Source of the DNA: Methylobacterium mesophilicum
GTDB lineage: Bacteria; Pseudomonadota; Alphaproteobacteria; Rhizobiales; Beijerinckiaceae
Assembly (NCBI RefSeq): GCF_022179445.1
Contig: NZ_BPQU01000012.1
Span: forward strand, 93,384-157,383
Reading direction: 5' to 3'
Length of the DNA: 64,000 nucleotides
Part shown: one piece after another, positions 49,970 through 62,128 of the stretch
Layout: each line of letters starts with the position of its first letter
How positions within the stretch are numbered: position 1 is the stretch's first letter
The notes under the pieces: generated by a model
Told to the model about the DNA's origin: nothing
Seen by the model: only the letters and a program-made list of their open reading frames with translations
The model's database searches: none
Position numbers and translations under genes: made by a program

Positions 49970-51520
49970 TTGGGCAGCCCTCGCGCCAACCTCACCCTCG
50001 CGCATTCCGCCGACCGGCCTTCGCGCGATCCGCGGCCGCCGGTGGCGATCATCGACATCGGCTCGAACTCGGTGCGGCTGGTGGCCTATGACGGCCTGAG
50101 CCGTGCGCCGACGCCCCTCTACAACGAGAAGGTCCTGTGCGGCCTGGGCCGCAACGTCCTGACCACCGGCCGGCTCAACGAGGACGCGGTCAACCGGGCG
50201 CTGACCGCCCTGGGACGGTTCCGCGTGCTGTGCGAGACCATGCGGGTCGGCCGGGTGTTCGTGCTGGCGACGGCGGCGGCCCGGGACGCCGAGAACGGGC
50301 CGGACTTCCTGCGCGCCGCCGAGGCTGCCTGCGGCCAGGAGATCCAGCTTTTGTCGGGGCGCCGTGAGGCGGAGCTGTCCGCCATGGGCGTGATCTCGGG
50401 CTTTCACGCGCCGGACGGCGTCGTCGGCGACATGGGCGGCGGCTCCCTCGAACTGGTGGACGTGCGCGGCACCGTGGTCGGCCAGGGCGTGACCATGCCG
50501 CTCGGCGGCCTCGCCCTGCAGGACCTCTCCGGCGGGTCGATCAAGAAGGCCGCCAAGATCGTGCGCGAGCACATGCGCAAGGCCGAGCCGCAGCTCGAGA
50601 CCCTGCGCGGCCGGACCTTCTACGCCGTCGGCGGCACCTGGCGCGCCCTGGCGCGGCTGCATCAGGCCGCGCGCGGCTACCCGGTCCACGTCATGCACGG
50701 CTACGCGGTGGAACCCACCGACGAGATGAGCTTCCTGCAGATCGTCGAGCAGACGGATGTCGGGCTGCTCCAGGACGTCGAGACGATCTCGGAGGCCCGC
50801 CGCCCGCTCCTGGCCTACGGCGCCGTGGTCCTCGAAGAGATCATCCGGGTCGGACGCCCGCGGGAGGTCGCGATCTCGGCCTCCGGGGTTCGGGAGGGCC
50901 TGCTGTTCGAGCAGCTCGACCGCGACACGCGTCTGGTCGATCCGCTTCTCGCCTCGGCGGCGGAGTTCAACGCCCTGCGCGCCCGCGCGCCGCGCCACGG
51001 CGAGGAGCTGATCGCCTGGACGGACCGGTTCGTGGCGACGCTGGACGGCCCCGAGACCGCGGACGAGCGCCGCCTGCGCCATGCGGGCTGCCTCCTCTCG
51101 GATGTCGGCTGGCGTGCGCATCCCGATTACCGCGACGAGCAGAGCATTGCGGCGATCCAGAACGCCGCCTTCGTGGGCGTGGACCATCCGGGACGGGCCT
51201 ATCTCGCCCTCTCAGTCTCGCTCCGCCACAGCGGCCTGGCTCCGGAAAAGGCCAACCCGATCCTCAGGACCGTGGCGGGGCCGCGCCTGTTCGAGCGGGC
51301 CCGCCTCCTCGGCGCGATGCTCCGGGTGGCGTTTCCGATCTCGGCCGGCATGGACGGCGCACTCACCCGGGCGCCGCTCCTGGTCGAGGACGGTCGCGTC
51401 ACGCTGCGGATGCCGCGGGATTGGGCCGCGCTTGCCAGCGACCGCCTTCTGAACCGGGTGCGCGCGCTCGGCCGTGTGGTCGGGACGGACGGGCGCATCG
51501 AGATCGACGCCGCCACCTGA
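49970..51520 (+). CDS. ppx: Exopolyphosphatase, Ppx/GppA family
   Basis: Ppx/GppA enzymes hydrolyse polyphosphate or pppGpp. The protein has the ASKHA-fold phosphate motifs IIDIGSNSVRLV and GDMGGGSLEL, the TAAARDAENG and SGRREAELSAMG segments, and a C-terminal HD-like helical domain with RRLRHAGCLLSDVGWR. I chose the TTG at 49970, nine bases after AAGGA, which gives 516 residues and the family N-terminus; a longer frame from ATG 49712 adds 86 residues with no family character. Pairing with ppk lets polyphosphate be made and degraded from one locus. Confidence 0.88.
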   Translation: MGSPRANLTLAHSADRPSRDPRPPVAIIDIGSNSVRLVAYDGLSRAPTPLYNEKVLCGLGRNVLTTGRLNEDAVNRALTALGRFRVLCETMRVGRVFVLATAAARDAENGPDFLRAAEAACGQEIQLLSGRREAELSAMGVISGFHAPDGVVGDMGGGSLELVDVRGTVVGQGVTMPLGGLALQDLSGGSIKKAAKIVREHMRKAEPQLETLRGRTFYAVGGTWRALARLHQAARGYPVHVMHGYAVEPTDEMSFLQIVEQTDVGLLQDVETISEARRPLLAYGAVVLEEIIRVGRPREVAISASGVREGLLFEQLDRDTRLVDPLLASAAEFNALRARAPRHGEELIAWTDRFVATLDGPETADERRLRHAGCLLSDVGWRAHPDYRDEQSIAAIQNAAFVGVDHPGRAYLALSVSLRHSGLAPEKANPILRTVAGPRLFERARLLGAMLRVAFPISAGMDGALTRAPLLVEDGRVTLRMPRDWAALASDRLLNRVRALGRVVGTDGRIEIDAAT

Positions 51521-51924
51521 CCCGTGAGGCGCGACCTCTGGGGAGCGGGATCGGGCGGTGGCGCGCCGCAGCGGCCTGATACGCCAGCCCGCGTCCGGGG
51601 GCATGTCCGGATGGGCAGTCCTGTCATCGTGTCGCGGAGGGCGGCCAGAAAGCGCTGCTTGTGACAAACGCGCAGCATGGCCGCTGTGATAGTGAAGGGA
51701 TGTGGCCCAGCAAAAAATTCTCTTCTGTGATGCAATGATGTTTCAGCAATCCTGGACTATGCGATGTCTGATAAAGGGAAACTATAGGTCATTTCATTGT
51801 AGTTTTTATATTATGAGAACAATTAATATAGCAGATTAAGCATTTTTGTACGATACGGTGCATCGAGATTCGATTTTAGGTATCATGATCTGCAGAGGCC
51901 GGGCGCGGCCATTGGATTTTGATC
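51521..51924. other. AT-rich 404-base gap upstream of the chemoreceptor gene
   Basis: Bases about 51710-51860 are strikingly AT-rich for this genome, including TTTTTATATTATGAG and CAATTAATATAG. No frame has a family match. Candidate promoter words are present (TTGTAG near 51799, AT-rich blocks 15-20 bases on), but they are too frequent here to assign. The stretch may be a strong regulatory region for the chemoreceptor or a remnant of acquired DNA. Confidence 0.5.
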
Positions 51925-54021
51925 ATGCGTTGGCTTGGACGGTTCTCGATAAAGACGCTTTTGTGCTTGGTGATCGCCGCTCTGGCGGTGATGTTGCTGA
52001 GCTATACGACCAGCGCGCCCATCAATGCGCGCACGCAGGCCGAGCAAGCCGATCGGGCCGTCACCCTGGCCCATGCGAGCCGGCGCCTGCTCAAGACGAT
52101 CCTGCCGCTGCGTCTCGAACGCGGCTCGACGCTTGCCCTGGGTAGCCAGGAGCCGGCCGGGCCGAACACGCTGTCGGCGATCGCCACGAACCGGCAGGCG
52201 ATGATCGAGAGTTTCGCCAGGGCCCAAGACCTCCTGCGCCAGCAGGACGTCCCGGCGGTGACCGCGACAGTTGCACGGCTGAACGCGGCGCACGAGGCCG
52301 TGAACACGCTGCGCCCCCGGATCGACGCCGCCCTGCGCCTCCCCAAGGATCAGCGCGACGCGACGCTGATGCCCGCGATGCTCACCGCCTATCAGGAGCT
52401 TCTCGATGCGCTGACCGCCACCACGGACGCCGTGGACGGCGCCATCCCCCGTTCGGACGCCGATTTGCAGCGCTATCTGGGCCTCAAGCGCGCAGCTTGG
52501 GCGTCGCGGGTCGCGATCGGGAACGTCGCCCTGCGGGTTCAGACATCCCTGGCGGCCGGAACCTCCTGGACCCTGCCGGAGACCGTCGCCGCCGCGGAGG
52601 AACGCGCGCGGCTGCAGACCGCCTGGGCCGCCACCACCGAGGCAGCCTCTTCCGTCTCGGATAAGGTTCGGTCCGCGTTCCGGACCGCCGACGCCCAGAA
52701 CTTCCAGGGCGCGAACGCGGCCATCGCGAAGGCCGTGTTCGATGCCCTCAGCCAGGGAACGCCGCCGAGCGTGACGTTCCAGGAGCTGCGGCAACGGAAT
52801 ACCGAGACGCAGGCCACCATCGTCGATCTCGCGTACGCGAGCCTCGACGATATGATCGGGCACGCCGAACTCCTGGCCGATGCGGCACGCGGCATCCTGA
52901 TCCGCAACGTCGCCGCCCTCGCGGCGGTCGTCCTGCTGGTCGGCTTGGGCCTCGTCGTCATCTTCGTCGGCGTGCTGCGGCCGATCCGGACGATGTCGGC
53001 GACGATGCGGGAGCTGGCCGCAGGCGACGCCACCGTGGAGGTGCCGGTCGGGCTCTATCGCAACGAGTTCGGGCCCGTGGCGGCGGCCGTGCAGGTGTTC
53101 AAGGACAACCTGATCCGGACCCGTCAGCTCGAAACCGAGGCCGCCGAGGCCCGGCTGACGGCCGAGGAGCAACGCAAGGCCGGCATTCGCCAGATGGCCG
53201 AGGCCTTCGAGACGGCGGTCGGCGGCATCATCGGGCAGGTCTCGTCCTCGGCCGCCGAGCTGCAGGCGACCGCCCAGACCCTGACGGCCACGGCGACGCA
53301 GACGGCCAGCCAGTCCACCACGGTGGCCGCCGCGGCCGAGCAGGCGGCCAGCAACGTCAACACCGTAGCGGCCGCCTCGGAGCAACTGGGTTCCTCGGTC
53401 CAGGAGATCGGCCGACAGGTCGACGGGTCGGCCAAGCTGGCGCTGGGGGCGGTCACCGAAGCCGGGCAGACCGGCGCGCTGGTGCAGGAGTTGAGCAGCG
53501 CCGTGGCGCGGATCGGCGACGTGGTCGGATTAATCTCGAACATCGCCGGCCAGACCAACCTGCTGGCACTGAACGCCACGATCGAGGCGGCCCGGGCCGG
53601 GGAGGCCGGGCGCGGCTTCGCGGTGGTCGCCTCGGAGGTGAAGGCGCTCGCCGAGCAGACCGCGAAGGCGACCGAAGAGATCTCCGGCCAGATCGCCCGG
53701 GTGCAGGCCTCGACCGGCCAGGCCGTGACGGCGATCGGCACGATCACGGCGCGGATCCAGGACATCAACGCCGTGGCGACCTCGATCGCGGCGGCGGTGG
53801 AGGAGCAGGGGGCCGCGACCCAGGAGATCGTCCGCAACGTCGGGCAGGCGGCGGCGGGCGCCGGGGAAGTGACCAGCAACATCGCCGGGGTCGCGAGTGC
53901 CGCGGAGGAGACCGGGAAGGCGGCGAGCCAGGTGCTCGGCGCGGCCACCGACCTGTCGCGGCAATCCGAACACCTCACCGCCGAGGTGTCCCGCTTCCTC
54001 GACACCATCCGGGCGGCCTGA
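51925..54021 (+). CDS. Methyl-accepting chemotaxis protein
   Basis: A 698-residue transmembrane chemoreceptor. Membrane segment 1 is at residues 8-28, a periplasmic all-helical sensor region of about 290 residues follows, membrane segment 2 is at 326-351, the HAMP region at about 352-405, then the methyl-accepting signalling domain. The signalling tip is conserved ([31 protein letters not shown] in two adjoining motifs, then [13 protein letters not shown]). The C-terminus lacks a CheR-binding pentapeptide. I use ATG 51925; a TTG six bases earlier is possible, and the ribosome-binding site is weak. No che genes are adjacent and the ligand is unknown. Confidence 0.92.
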   Translation: MRWLGRFSIKTLLCLVIAALAVMLLSYTTSAPINARTQAEQADRAVTLAHASRRLLKTILPLRLERGSTLALGSQEPAGPNTLSAIATNRQAMIESFARAQDLLRQQDVPAVTATVARLNAAHEAVNTLRPRIDAALRLPKDQRDATLMPAMLTAYQELLDALTATTDAVDGAIPRSDADLQRYLGLKRAAWASRVAIGNVALRVQTSLAAGTSWTLPETVAAAEERARLQTAWAATTEAASSVSDKVRSAFRTADAQNFQGANAAIAKAVFDALSQGTPPSVTFQELRQRNTETQATIVDLAYASLDDMIGHAELLADAARGILIRNVAALAAVVLLVGLGLVVIFVGVLRPIRTMSATMRELAAGDATVEVPVGLYRNEFGPVAAAVQVFKDNLIRTRQLETEAAEARLTAEEQRKAGIRQMAEAFETAVGGIIGQVSSSAAELQATAQTLTATATQTASQSTTVAAAAEQAASNVNTVAAASEQLGSSVQEIGRQVDGSAKLALGAVTEAGQTGALVQELSSAVARIGDVVGLISNIAGQTNLLALNATIEAARAGEAGRGFAVVASEVKALAEQTAKATEEISGQIARVQASTGQAVTAIGTITARIQDINAVATSIAAAVEEQGAATQEIVRNVGQAAAGAGEVTSNIAGVASAAEETGKAASQVLGAATDLSRQSEHLTAEVSRFLDTIRAA

Positions 54022-54076
54022 AGGCACGACCCCGAACGATCCCGGCAGCCGGAGCCGTCGGGATAAGCCGCTCCGT

Positions 54077-56404
54077 TTACTCCGAGATCATCCCGGCGCC
54101 GGTCTCGCCCCCGGGCAGGGGCGCCGCCTCGGATTGCGCCTCGACCACGGCGGCGGCGGTGACGTTGACGATGCCGCGGGCCGTGACCGACGGCGTCAGG
54201 ATGTGGGCGGGCTTGGCCGGGCCGATCAGCAGCGGCCCGACCGGCAGCGCGTCCGCCAGGACCTTGGCGAACTGGAACGCGATGTTGGCCGCATCCAGGT
54301 TCGGGAAGATCAGGACGTTGGCCGCGCCCTTGAGGCGCGAACCCGGCAGCACCCGGTCGCGCACCAGTTCGGAGAGCGCCGAATCCGCCTGCATCTCGCC
54401 GTCGACCATCAGGTCCGGGTCGCGGGCCTGCAGGAGCGCCAGCGCCTCCCGCATCTTCATCGCCGAGGGCGAATCCGACTGCCCGAAATCCGAGTGGCTC
54501 AGCAGGGCGATCTTGGGCGTCAGGCCGAAGCGGCTGACATGGCCGGCGCAGGCCTGGGCGACCTCGGCGATTTCTTCCGCCGTAGGGTTCTGGCGGACAT
54601 GGGTGTCGGCCAGGAAGTACGCGCCCTCGCTGGTCACGATCAGGCTCATGGCGGCGCACTGGGCGATGCCCGGCGCCAGCCCGATCACGTCGCGGATGAT
54701 CCTCAGCCGGGTCTCGAACCGGCCCTCCAGGCCGCAGATCAGGGCGTCGGCCTCGCCGCGGCGGACCGCGATCGCGCCGATCACGGTGTTGTTGGTGCGC
54801 ACGAGGGTGCGGGCCGCGTCCGGGGTGATGCCGCGCCGGCCCGCGACGTCCAGGTAGGTCTGGACGTAGGCCCGGTAGCGGGGATCGTCCTCGGGATCGA
54901 TCAGCTCGAAGTCGCGACCCTCCTGGATCGAGAGGCCGAAGCGCTTCAGGCGCGATTCGACCACGCGCGGGCGCCCGACCAGGATCGGGAACGCGACCTT
55001 GTCCTCCACGATCGCCTGGACGGCGCGCAGGACCCGCTCGTCCTCACCCTCAGCGTAGATCACCCGCTTGGGGTCGGCCTTCGCCTTCGAGAACAGCGGC
55101 TTCATGATGAGGCCGGACCGGTGGACGAACCGGTCGAGGCTGTCGACGTAGGCGTTGAAATCCGTGAGCGGCCGGCCGGCGACGCCGGAATCCATCGCGG
55201 CCTTGGCCACCGCCGGGGCGATGCGCACGATCAGGCGCGGGTCGAACGGGCTCGGGATCAGCGATTCCGGGCCGAACGGCCGTGCCTCGCCGCCATAGGC
55301 CCGGGCGACCACGTCGGAAGGAGTCTCGCGGGCGAGCGCCGCGATCGCCTTCACGGCCGCCTGCTTCATCTCCTCGTTGATGCTGGTGGCGCCGACGTCG
55401 AGCGCCCCACGGAAGATGTAGGGGAAGCACAGGACGTTGTTGACCTGGTTCGGGAAGTCCGAGCGGCCCGTGCAGATCATCGCGTCGGGACGCTTGGCCT
55501 GCGCGAGGTCCGGCATGATCTCCGGATAGGGGTTGGCGAGCGCCATGATCAGCGGCTTGTCCGCCATCTTCTCCAGCAGCTCGGGCTTCAGGACGCCGCC
55601 GGCCGAGAGGCCGATGAACACGTCCGCGCCGGGGATCACCTCGGCCAGCGTGCGGGCCTCGGTCTCCTGGGCGTAGACGTCCTTCCAGCGGTCCATCAGC
55701 TCCGGGCGGCCCTTGTAGACCACGCCCTTGATGTCGGTGACCGTGATGTTCTCCCGGGTCGCACCGAGCGAGACGAGCAGGTTGAGGCAGGCCAGCGCCG
55801 CCGCGCCGGCGCCGGAGGTGACGATGCGGACATCCGAGAGCGCCTTGCCGGCGAGTTCCAGGCCGTTGAGGACAGCCGCCGCCACGATGATCGCGGTGCC
55901 GTGCTGGTCGTCGTGGAAGACCGGGATGTTCATCCGGGCCCGGCACTGCTCCTCGACCTCGAAGCACTCCGGCGCCTTGATGTCCTCCAGGTTGATGCCG
56001 CCGAAGGTCGGCCCGAGCGCGCAGACGACATCGACGAGCTTGTTGACGTCCTTCTGGTCGACCTCGATGTCGAACACGTCGATCCCGGCGAACTTCTTGA
56101 ACAGGACCGCCTTGCCCTCCATCACCGGCTTGGAGGCGAGCGGGCCGATATCGCCGAGGCCGAGGACGGCGGTGCCGTTGGTGAGCACCGCCACGAGGTT
56201 CTGGCGGATCGTCAGTTCGGCAGCCTGCTGCGGGTCGTCGTAGATCGCCATGCAGGCGGCTGCGACGCCGGGCGAGTAGGCGAGGGCGAGGTCGCGCTGG
56301 TTGCCGAGCGGCTTGGTCGCCTGGATCTCCAGCTTTCCGGGCTGCGGCAGGCGGTGGTAGACGAGCGCCCCGGCCTTGAGGTCCTCGGACATGTTATCGG
56401 CCAT
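54077..56404 (-). CDS. maeB: NADP-dependent malic enzyme (MaeB type, with PTA-like domain)
   Basis: MaeB decarboxylates malate to pyruvate with NADP, supplying NADPH and pyruvate. The 775-residue protein has the malic enzyme catalytic domain ([46 protein letters not shown]), the NAD(P)-binding domain ([12 protein letters not shown]), and from about residue 450 a phosphotransacetylase-like domain that in MaeB proteins is regulatory and binds acetyl-CoA rather than catalysing. GGAAGG precedes the ATG. Divergent from the acetyltransferase gene, convergent with the chemoreceptor. Confidence 0.96.
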   Translation of the reverse strand: MADNMSEDLKAGALVYHRLPQPGKLEIQATKPLGNQRDLALAYSPGVAAACMAIYDDPQQAAELTIRQNLVAVLTNGTAVLGLGDIGPLASKPVMEGKAVLFKKFAGIDVFDIEVDQKDVNKLVDVVCALGPTFGGINLEDIKAPECFEVEEQCRARMNIPVFHDDQHGTAIIVAAAVLNGLELAGKALSDVRIVTSGAGAAALACLNLLVSLGATRENITVTDIKGVVYKGRPELMDRWKDVYAQETEARTLAEVIPGADVFIGLSAGGVLKPELLEKMADKPLIMALANPYPEIMPDLAQAKRPDAMICTGRSDFPNQVNNVLCFPYIFRGALDVGATSINEEMKQAAVKAIAALARETPSDVVARAYGGEARPFGPESLIPSPFDPRLIVRIAPAVAKAAMDSGVAGRPLTDFNAYVDSLDRFVHRSGLIMKPLFSKAKADPKRVIYAEGEDERVLRAVQAIVEDKVAFPILVGRPRVVESRLKRFGLSIQEGRDFELIDPEDDPRYRAYVQTYLDVAGRRGITPDAARTLVRTNNTVIGAIAVRRGEADALICGLEGRFETRLRIIRDVIGLAPGIAQCAAMSLIVTSEGAYFLADTHVRQNPTAEEIAEVAQACAGHVSRFGLTPKIALLSHSDFGQSDSPSAMKMREALALLQARDPDLMVDGEMQADSALSELVRDRVLPGSRLKGAANVLIFPNLDAANIAFQFAKVLADALPVGPLLIGPAKPAHILTPSVTARGIVNVTAAAVVEAQSEAAPLPGGETGAGMISE

Positions 56405-56470
56405 CGCTCACCTTCCAGCTCGCCCGCTTTCCCGGAGACGACGCGGTCGCGCACCGCGCCGGATCCCATC

Positions 56471-57160
56471 GTGACCGGTCTGTTGCACCGGCTGCGTAGG
56501 GGGCGCAACCCGCATAACGAGACGCGGATCCACCTCGCCGCGCTGGCGCGCGCGCACGGCTTCTCCATAGGCGCTTACTCGTACGGGCGTCCCAAAGTGC
56601 GCTTCCCGGAGAGCGGCCGTCGCCTGACGATCGGCCGCTATTGTTCCATCGCCGACAAGGTCGAGATCCTGCTCGGCGGCGACCACCGGCTCGACTGGGC
56701 CTCCACCTACCCGTTCGCGGCGATGCGCCGCCTGTTCCCGGATGCGCGCGCCCCGGCGGATTACCACGCGTCGCGCGGCGACGTGGTGATCGGGCACGAT
56801 GTCTGGCTCGGGTCCGGCTGCATGATCCTGTCCGGCGTCACGGTCGGGCACGGCGCCGTGGTGGCGGCGCGGGCGGTGGTGACCCGGGACGTGCCGGCCT
56901 ACGCGGTGGTCGCCGGCAACCCGGCCCGGGTGGTCCGCCGCCGCTTCGACGAGGCCACCGTGGCGGCGCTGGTGGAGACCGCCTGGTGGGACCGGCCGCA
57001 CGCGACGGTGACGCGGCTGGTGCCGCTGTTGCAGAGCGGGCAGATCGCCGACCTGCTCGCGGCGTTGCGCGCCGAGCCGGATTCCCGTACCGGCGAGCCC
57101 TTCGCCCTGCCGGACGCGCGCGGGGCCGCACACGAAACCGACCCGAGATCCGGACGATGA
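56471..57160 (+). CDS. CatB-related hexapeptide-repeat acetyltransferase
   Basis: A 229-residue left-handed beta-helix acetyltransferase. Hexapeptide repeats run through [28 protein letters not shown] and [57 protein letters not shown], read as two consecutive blocks, followed by a helical C-terminus. The [11 protein letters not shown] loop carries the catalytic His typical of xenobiotic or sugar O-acetyltransferases. The substrate is unknown. The start is taken as GTG 56471, with no ATG available. The stop overlaps the next gene (ATGA). Confidence 0.82.
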   Translation: MTGLLHRLRRGRNPHNETRIHLAALARAHGFSIGAYSYGRPKVRFPESGRRLTIGRYCSIADKVEILLGGDHRLDWASTYPFAAMRRLFPDARAPADYHASRGDVVIGHDVWLGSGCMILSGVTVGHGAVVAARAVVTRDVPAYAVVAGNPARVVRRRFDEATVAALVETAWWDRPHATVTRLVPLLQSGQIADLLAALRAEPDSRTGEPFALPDARGAAHETDPRSGR

Positions 57161-57414
57161 CCGACACGCCTCCCGACCGCCTGGCCGCGAACCCGAACAG
57201 CCCGTTCTACGACGAGGCCATGCTGGAGCGCGGCGTCGGCGTGCGATTCAAGGGCGTCGATAAGACCAACGTCGAGGAATATTGCGTCAGCGAGGGCTGG
57301 GTCCGCCTCTCGGCCGGCAAGACCCTCGATCGGGCCGGCAACCCGATGACCGTGAAGCTGAAGGGGACCGTCGAACCCTACTTTCGCGAGCCCGAGGCCG
57401 AGGTCGAGGCTTGA
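57157..57414 (+). CDS. DUF3297-family small protein
   Basis: An 85-residue protein with the DUF3297 pattern: [61 protein letters not shown]. Function unknown; common in proteobacteria and probably cytoplasmic. It is coupled to the acetyltransferase by a four-base overlap and its last 37 bases overlap the 3' end of the convergent gene. Confidence 0.85.
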   Translation: MTDTPPDRLAANPNSPFYDEAMLERGVGVRFKGVDKTNVEEYCVSEGWVRLSAGKTLDRAGNPMTVKLKGTVEPYFREPEAEVEA

Positions 57415-57707
57415 GCCTCTCGTAGAGTCAGTGCCGCGCTGAAGTTCTTCAATGCCCCCAGGACCAGCGTATGAACCTGATCCGGAGAGCGGGGCGCATC
57501 GATGATCAGGCTCGTCAGGATGTCATTGCGCCGGGCGCGCTGCTTGGCGGTTCGTGCATGGTTCGACAGACGCAGGTGCCAGGGGCTCTTAGATAGCGCG
57601 AGATAGAGGCTGTCACCGCGCTCGTTCCGGGCGACGATGGCGAAGCCCTCGGCCTCCAGAAGCCGCGCCGCAAGGGCCAGCGCGGCCGATGGGGGGAGGG
57701 TGCTCAC
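57378..57707 (-). CDS. Hypothetical protein downstream of the acyltransferase
   Basis: A 109-residue protein I do not recognise: an N-terminal helix (SAALALAARLLEAEGFAIVAR), strands SLYLAL and WHLRLSNH, then a basic stretch (RTAKQRARRNDI) and a helical end. No signal peptide or membrane segment. The GTG at 57707 overlaps the acyltransferase stop (GTGA), which supports coupled translation. Its 3' end overlaps the DUF3297 gene on the other strand by 37 bases. Confidence 0.6.
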   Translation of the reverse strand: MSTLPPSAALALAARLLEAEGFAIVARNERGDSLYLALSKSPWHLRLSNHARTAKQRARRNDILTSLIIDAPRSPDQVHTLVLGALKNFSAALTLREAQASTSASGSRK

Positions 57708-58780
57708 GGCCCGGCAGGCTCGATCGTGCCGAGGCTGCGTCGGCCGAGCGCCCGCGCCTTGAGGGCCAGTGCCGGCCGTTCGATGCCGTACCAGGACAGC
57801 GCCGCCACCGGCAGCGTCACCGCGAGCGCGGGAGCGAGCAGGGCGAGGCCGGAGGGCTCGGGCCAGAGGGCATGCAGGCTCTGCTGTATCGGCCAGCCGT
57901 AGAGATAGATCCCGTAGGACAGGTCGGCCCTCGGATCGAACAGGCCGCGCGCCATCGGCCCGAGGGCGAGCCACACGGCGCCGTAGGCTTCCGCCAGGAA
58001 CAGCAGGGTCGGGTAGGCCGGCGTTCGGGCGAGGAGCGTGGCCGCGACGGCCAGGCCGGCGAGGACGACACTCGAGACGCGCAGGCTGTCGCGACACAGA
58101 TACAGTCCGGCGCCGGCCGAAAAGATGAGCGGCAGCCGCAGGGCCGTCTCCAGACCCTTCGGCAACTCGGGGCCACGCCAAGCTGTGGCGGCCGTCAGGG
58201 CGACGGCGAGCCCCGCGACGATCAAGAGCACCGGGATCCGCCGGCGGAGGAGGCCGCACAGGGCGGCGAGCAGCACGCCCAGGTAGCAGAGAGACTCGTA
58301 TTTCAGGGTCCAGATCGTGCCGAGCGGCGCCCGATACGGGTTGGCCTCGAAGACGCCGGGCAGGGCGGCGTTGCTCTTGAAGGCGGTCAGCGTCCCGCGC
58401 ACGAACGACCAGACGGCGGGATCGCGCAGGTACTCGCCCAGCGGCAGGCGCGTCATCGCGGCTCCGAGGAGCAGGGAAACGACCATGGTGGCGGCGACGA
58501 AGCCCGGGAGGATCCGCAGGGCGCGGGCAAGCGTGTAGTCCCGGAGCCCGCGCCGATCGCAGCTCATGGTGACGAGAAACCCCGAGACCGCGAAGAAGCC
58601 GTTCACCGCGTGCTCGCCCAGGGTGTAGCCGGTGAGCCGCGCCAGCGGCTCGTCGCCCGCGGCCCCGGTGGCGACGCTGAAGGCATGCGAGACGACCACC
58701 GCCAGCGCGAGAACCAAGCGCAGGCCGGTGAAGCCGTTGCGGCCGCGCGCCAGGGCGGTCGCGATCGTGAGGCCGGCCAT
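57704..58780 (-). CDS. Acyltransferase 3 family membrane protein
   Basis: A 358-residue inner-membrane protein with about ten membrane segments and the acyltransferase-3 signatures: GFTGLRLVLALAVVVSHAFSV with the catalytic His, VNGFFAVSGFLVTMS, and the YGIYLYGWPIQQ segment near the C-terminus. Such enzymes O-acylate surface polysaccharides or lipids. It overlaps the glycosyltransferase stop by one base (TGATG), so the pair probably acts on one glycan. Confidence 0.9.
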   Translation of the reverse strand: MAGLTIATALARGRNGFTGLRLVLALAVVVSHAFSVATGAAGDEPLARLTGYTLGEHAVNGFFAVSGFLVTMSCDRRGLRDYTLARALRILPGFVAATMVVSLLLGAAMTRLPLGEYLRDPAVWSFVRGTLTAFKSNAALPGVFEANPYRAPLGTIWTLKYESLCYLGVLLAALCGLLRRRIPVLLIVAGLAVALTAATAWRGPELPKGLETALRLPLIFSAGAGLYLCRDSLRVSSVVLAGLAVAATLLARTPAYPTLLFLAEAYGAVWLALGPMARGLFDPRADLSYGIYLYGWPIQQSLHALWPEPSGLALLAPALAVTLPVAALSWYGIERPALALKARALGRRSLGTIEPAGP

Positions 58781-59649
58781 CAGCGCAGCCCCTCGCGGGC
58801 CAAGGCGTCCCGGCCGCGCAGGAAGGCGAGGGCGCCGGACGCGGAGCCGCCGTACCGCTCCAACCCGGACCGGCGCAGGACGAGCGCCGAGAGGCCGGCC
58901 TTCGGCAGGTTGGTCATGAGGTGGGACACGCTCGGGTCGGGCAGGCCGTATTTGCGGCTGACATAGGCCCGCGACCAGGCCTGATGCCAGCGCGAACGGA
59001 AAACCCGTCCGGGCTCCGGCGCCGACGAGCGACCGCGGCCGTGCAGCGCCACAGCGCCGTGGACATGGACGAGGGCGCGGCCCGCATCCGCCACGCGCCG
59101 ACAGAGGTCGTCGTCCTCGTAGAACAGGAAGATGTTCGGGTCGAAGCCCCCGAGGTCGAGGAACAGGGCCCGCGCGATCATCAGGCAGGCCCCGGACAGG
59201 AACGGGGCGCAGGCATCGCCCTCGGGCAGGGCCGGGCGTCCGCCCGGGTTGGGAAGGTACGGCGCCAGCAGTGAGCGCGCCTGGTAGAAGAACCGCCCGT
59301 CCGGCTCGACCAGGCGCGGCGCCAGCAGGCCCGCATCCGGCCAAGCGGCGGCCGCCGCCAGCAACGCATCGACGGCTCCAGGCTGCAGGACCACGTCCGG
59401 GTTGACGACGAGGACCCGCTCCGCCGTCTCCGCCGCGGCGACGCCGATATTGTTGGCGCGGCCGTAGCCCTCGTTGCGGGGGTTGCGGATCACCCGCGCG
59501 CCGGCGGCCTCCGAGACTGAAACGGAGGCGTCCCGGCTGGCGTTGTCGACCACGATCGCCGGCACGTGCTGCCGCGCCAGTGCCGCCAGACAGGCCGGCA
59601 GCACGTCGGCGCTGTCATGGGCGACGACGACCGCGACGAGGCTCGCCAC
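58780..59649 (-). CDS. Family 2 glycosyltransferase
   Basis: A 289-residue GT-A-fold glycosyltransferase of the rhamnosyltransferase-like GT2 group: VAVVVAHDSADVLPACLAAL, VVDNASRDAS, NEGYGRANNIG, VVNPDVVLQPGAV (DxD-type), LSGACLMIARALFLDLGGFDPNIFLFYEDDDLCRRV with the catalytic EDDD region. It likely adds a sugar to a surface polysaccharide at the cytoplasmic membrane. It lies 22 bases after aspS on the same strand and is coupled to the acyltransferase. Confidence 0.9.
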   Translation of the reverse strand: MASLVAVVVAHDSADVLPACLAALARQHVPAIVVDNASRDASVSVSEAAGARVIRNPRNEGYGRANNIGVAAAETAERVLVVNPDVVLQPGAVDALLAAAAAWPDAGLLAPRLVEPDGRFFYQARSLLAPYLPNPGGRPALPEGDACAPFLSGACLMIARALFLDLGGFDPNIFLFYEDDDLCRRVADAGRALVHVHGAVALHGRGRSSAPEPGRVFRSRWHQAWSRAYVSRKYGLPDPSVSHLMTNLPKAGLSALVLRRSGLERYGGSASGALAFLRGRDALAREGLR

Positions 59650-59671
59650 GGCGCGACCGGTCCGCCTGCGC

Positions 59672-61549
<1,878 letters not shown>

Positions 61550-61640
61550 TCACGCGAGGCCCCCCAAGTCAAGCACGCGACGCCGGAAACCCGTGCCGAA
61601 CCGGGCCGCCGACCTACCGGACGGGACCCGCGATCCCCAT

Positions 61641-62066
61641 ATGATGTCCATGAGCCAAAACGCTTTTTCCGTTTCTGTCGGCCGGCCCGCCGGGCCCGTC
61701 GAAAGCCCGTCCGGCGCTTGGCGCACACTGCCGCTCGCGGGGCATTTCGACTTGGTCTACGAAGACGCGACCGGTGCCTGGAGCAACCGCTCCCTGTCGG
61801 CGCGCGAACTGAAGCTCGGTCCGGGCCGGACGCTTCTGGGCGGCGTCGACGCCCGCCGGGGCGGCTATCGCGGCTTCCGGGTCGACCGGATCCGCCGGCT
61901 GACCGACGGCGCCACGGGCGAGCGCATCGAGACCGGCATCCTCGACCGCCTGCTCGGGCGCGCCGATGCCCAGCGCCGGGCCGACGCGATGCGGATCCGC
62001 CGGCAGGCTCAGGCGCGACGGCGAACGGCCTTGGCGGACCGACCGGGCGCCATAAGGACCGTGTGA
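61641..62066 (+). CDS. Small WYL-like domain protein
   Basis: A 141-residue protein whose core resembles a WYL domain: LAGHFDLVYEDATGAWSNRSL, LLGGVDARRGGYRGFRVDRIRRLTD, then TGERIETG. WYL domains sense ligands or nucleic acids and usually follow an HTH, which is absent here, so this is a stand-alone domain with a basic C-terminal tail. Start choice among ATG 61641, 61644 and 61650 is open. It is divergent from aspS. Confidence 0.5.
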   Translation: MMSMSQNAFSVSVGRPAGPVESPSGAWRTLPLAGHFDLVYEDATGAWSNRSLSARELKLGPGRTLLGGVDARRGGYRGFRVDRIRRLTDGATGERIETGILDRLLGRADAQRRADAMRIRRQAQARRRTALADRPGAIRTV

Positions 62067-62128
62067 AACATGGGGACCTTCACGCAGGCGTCTCCCCATG
62101 ACGGCGCCGGTTGCGTATAGCCGGGTTC

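Noticed and set aside
53897..57160. 1087-codon open frame spanning maeB in antisense
   Set aside because: Only its last 229 codons (from 56471) match a family; the rest is the antisense of maeB.
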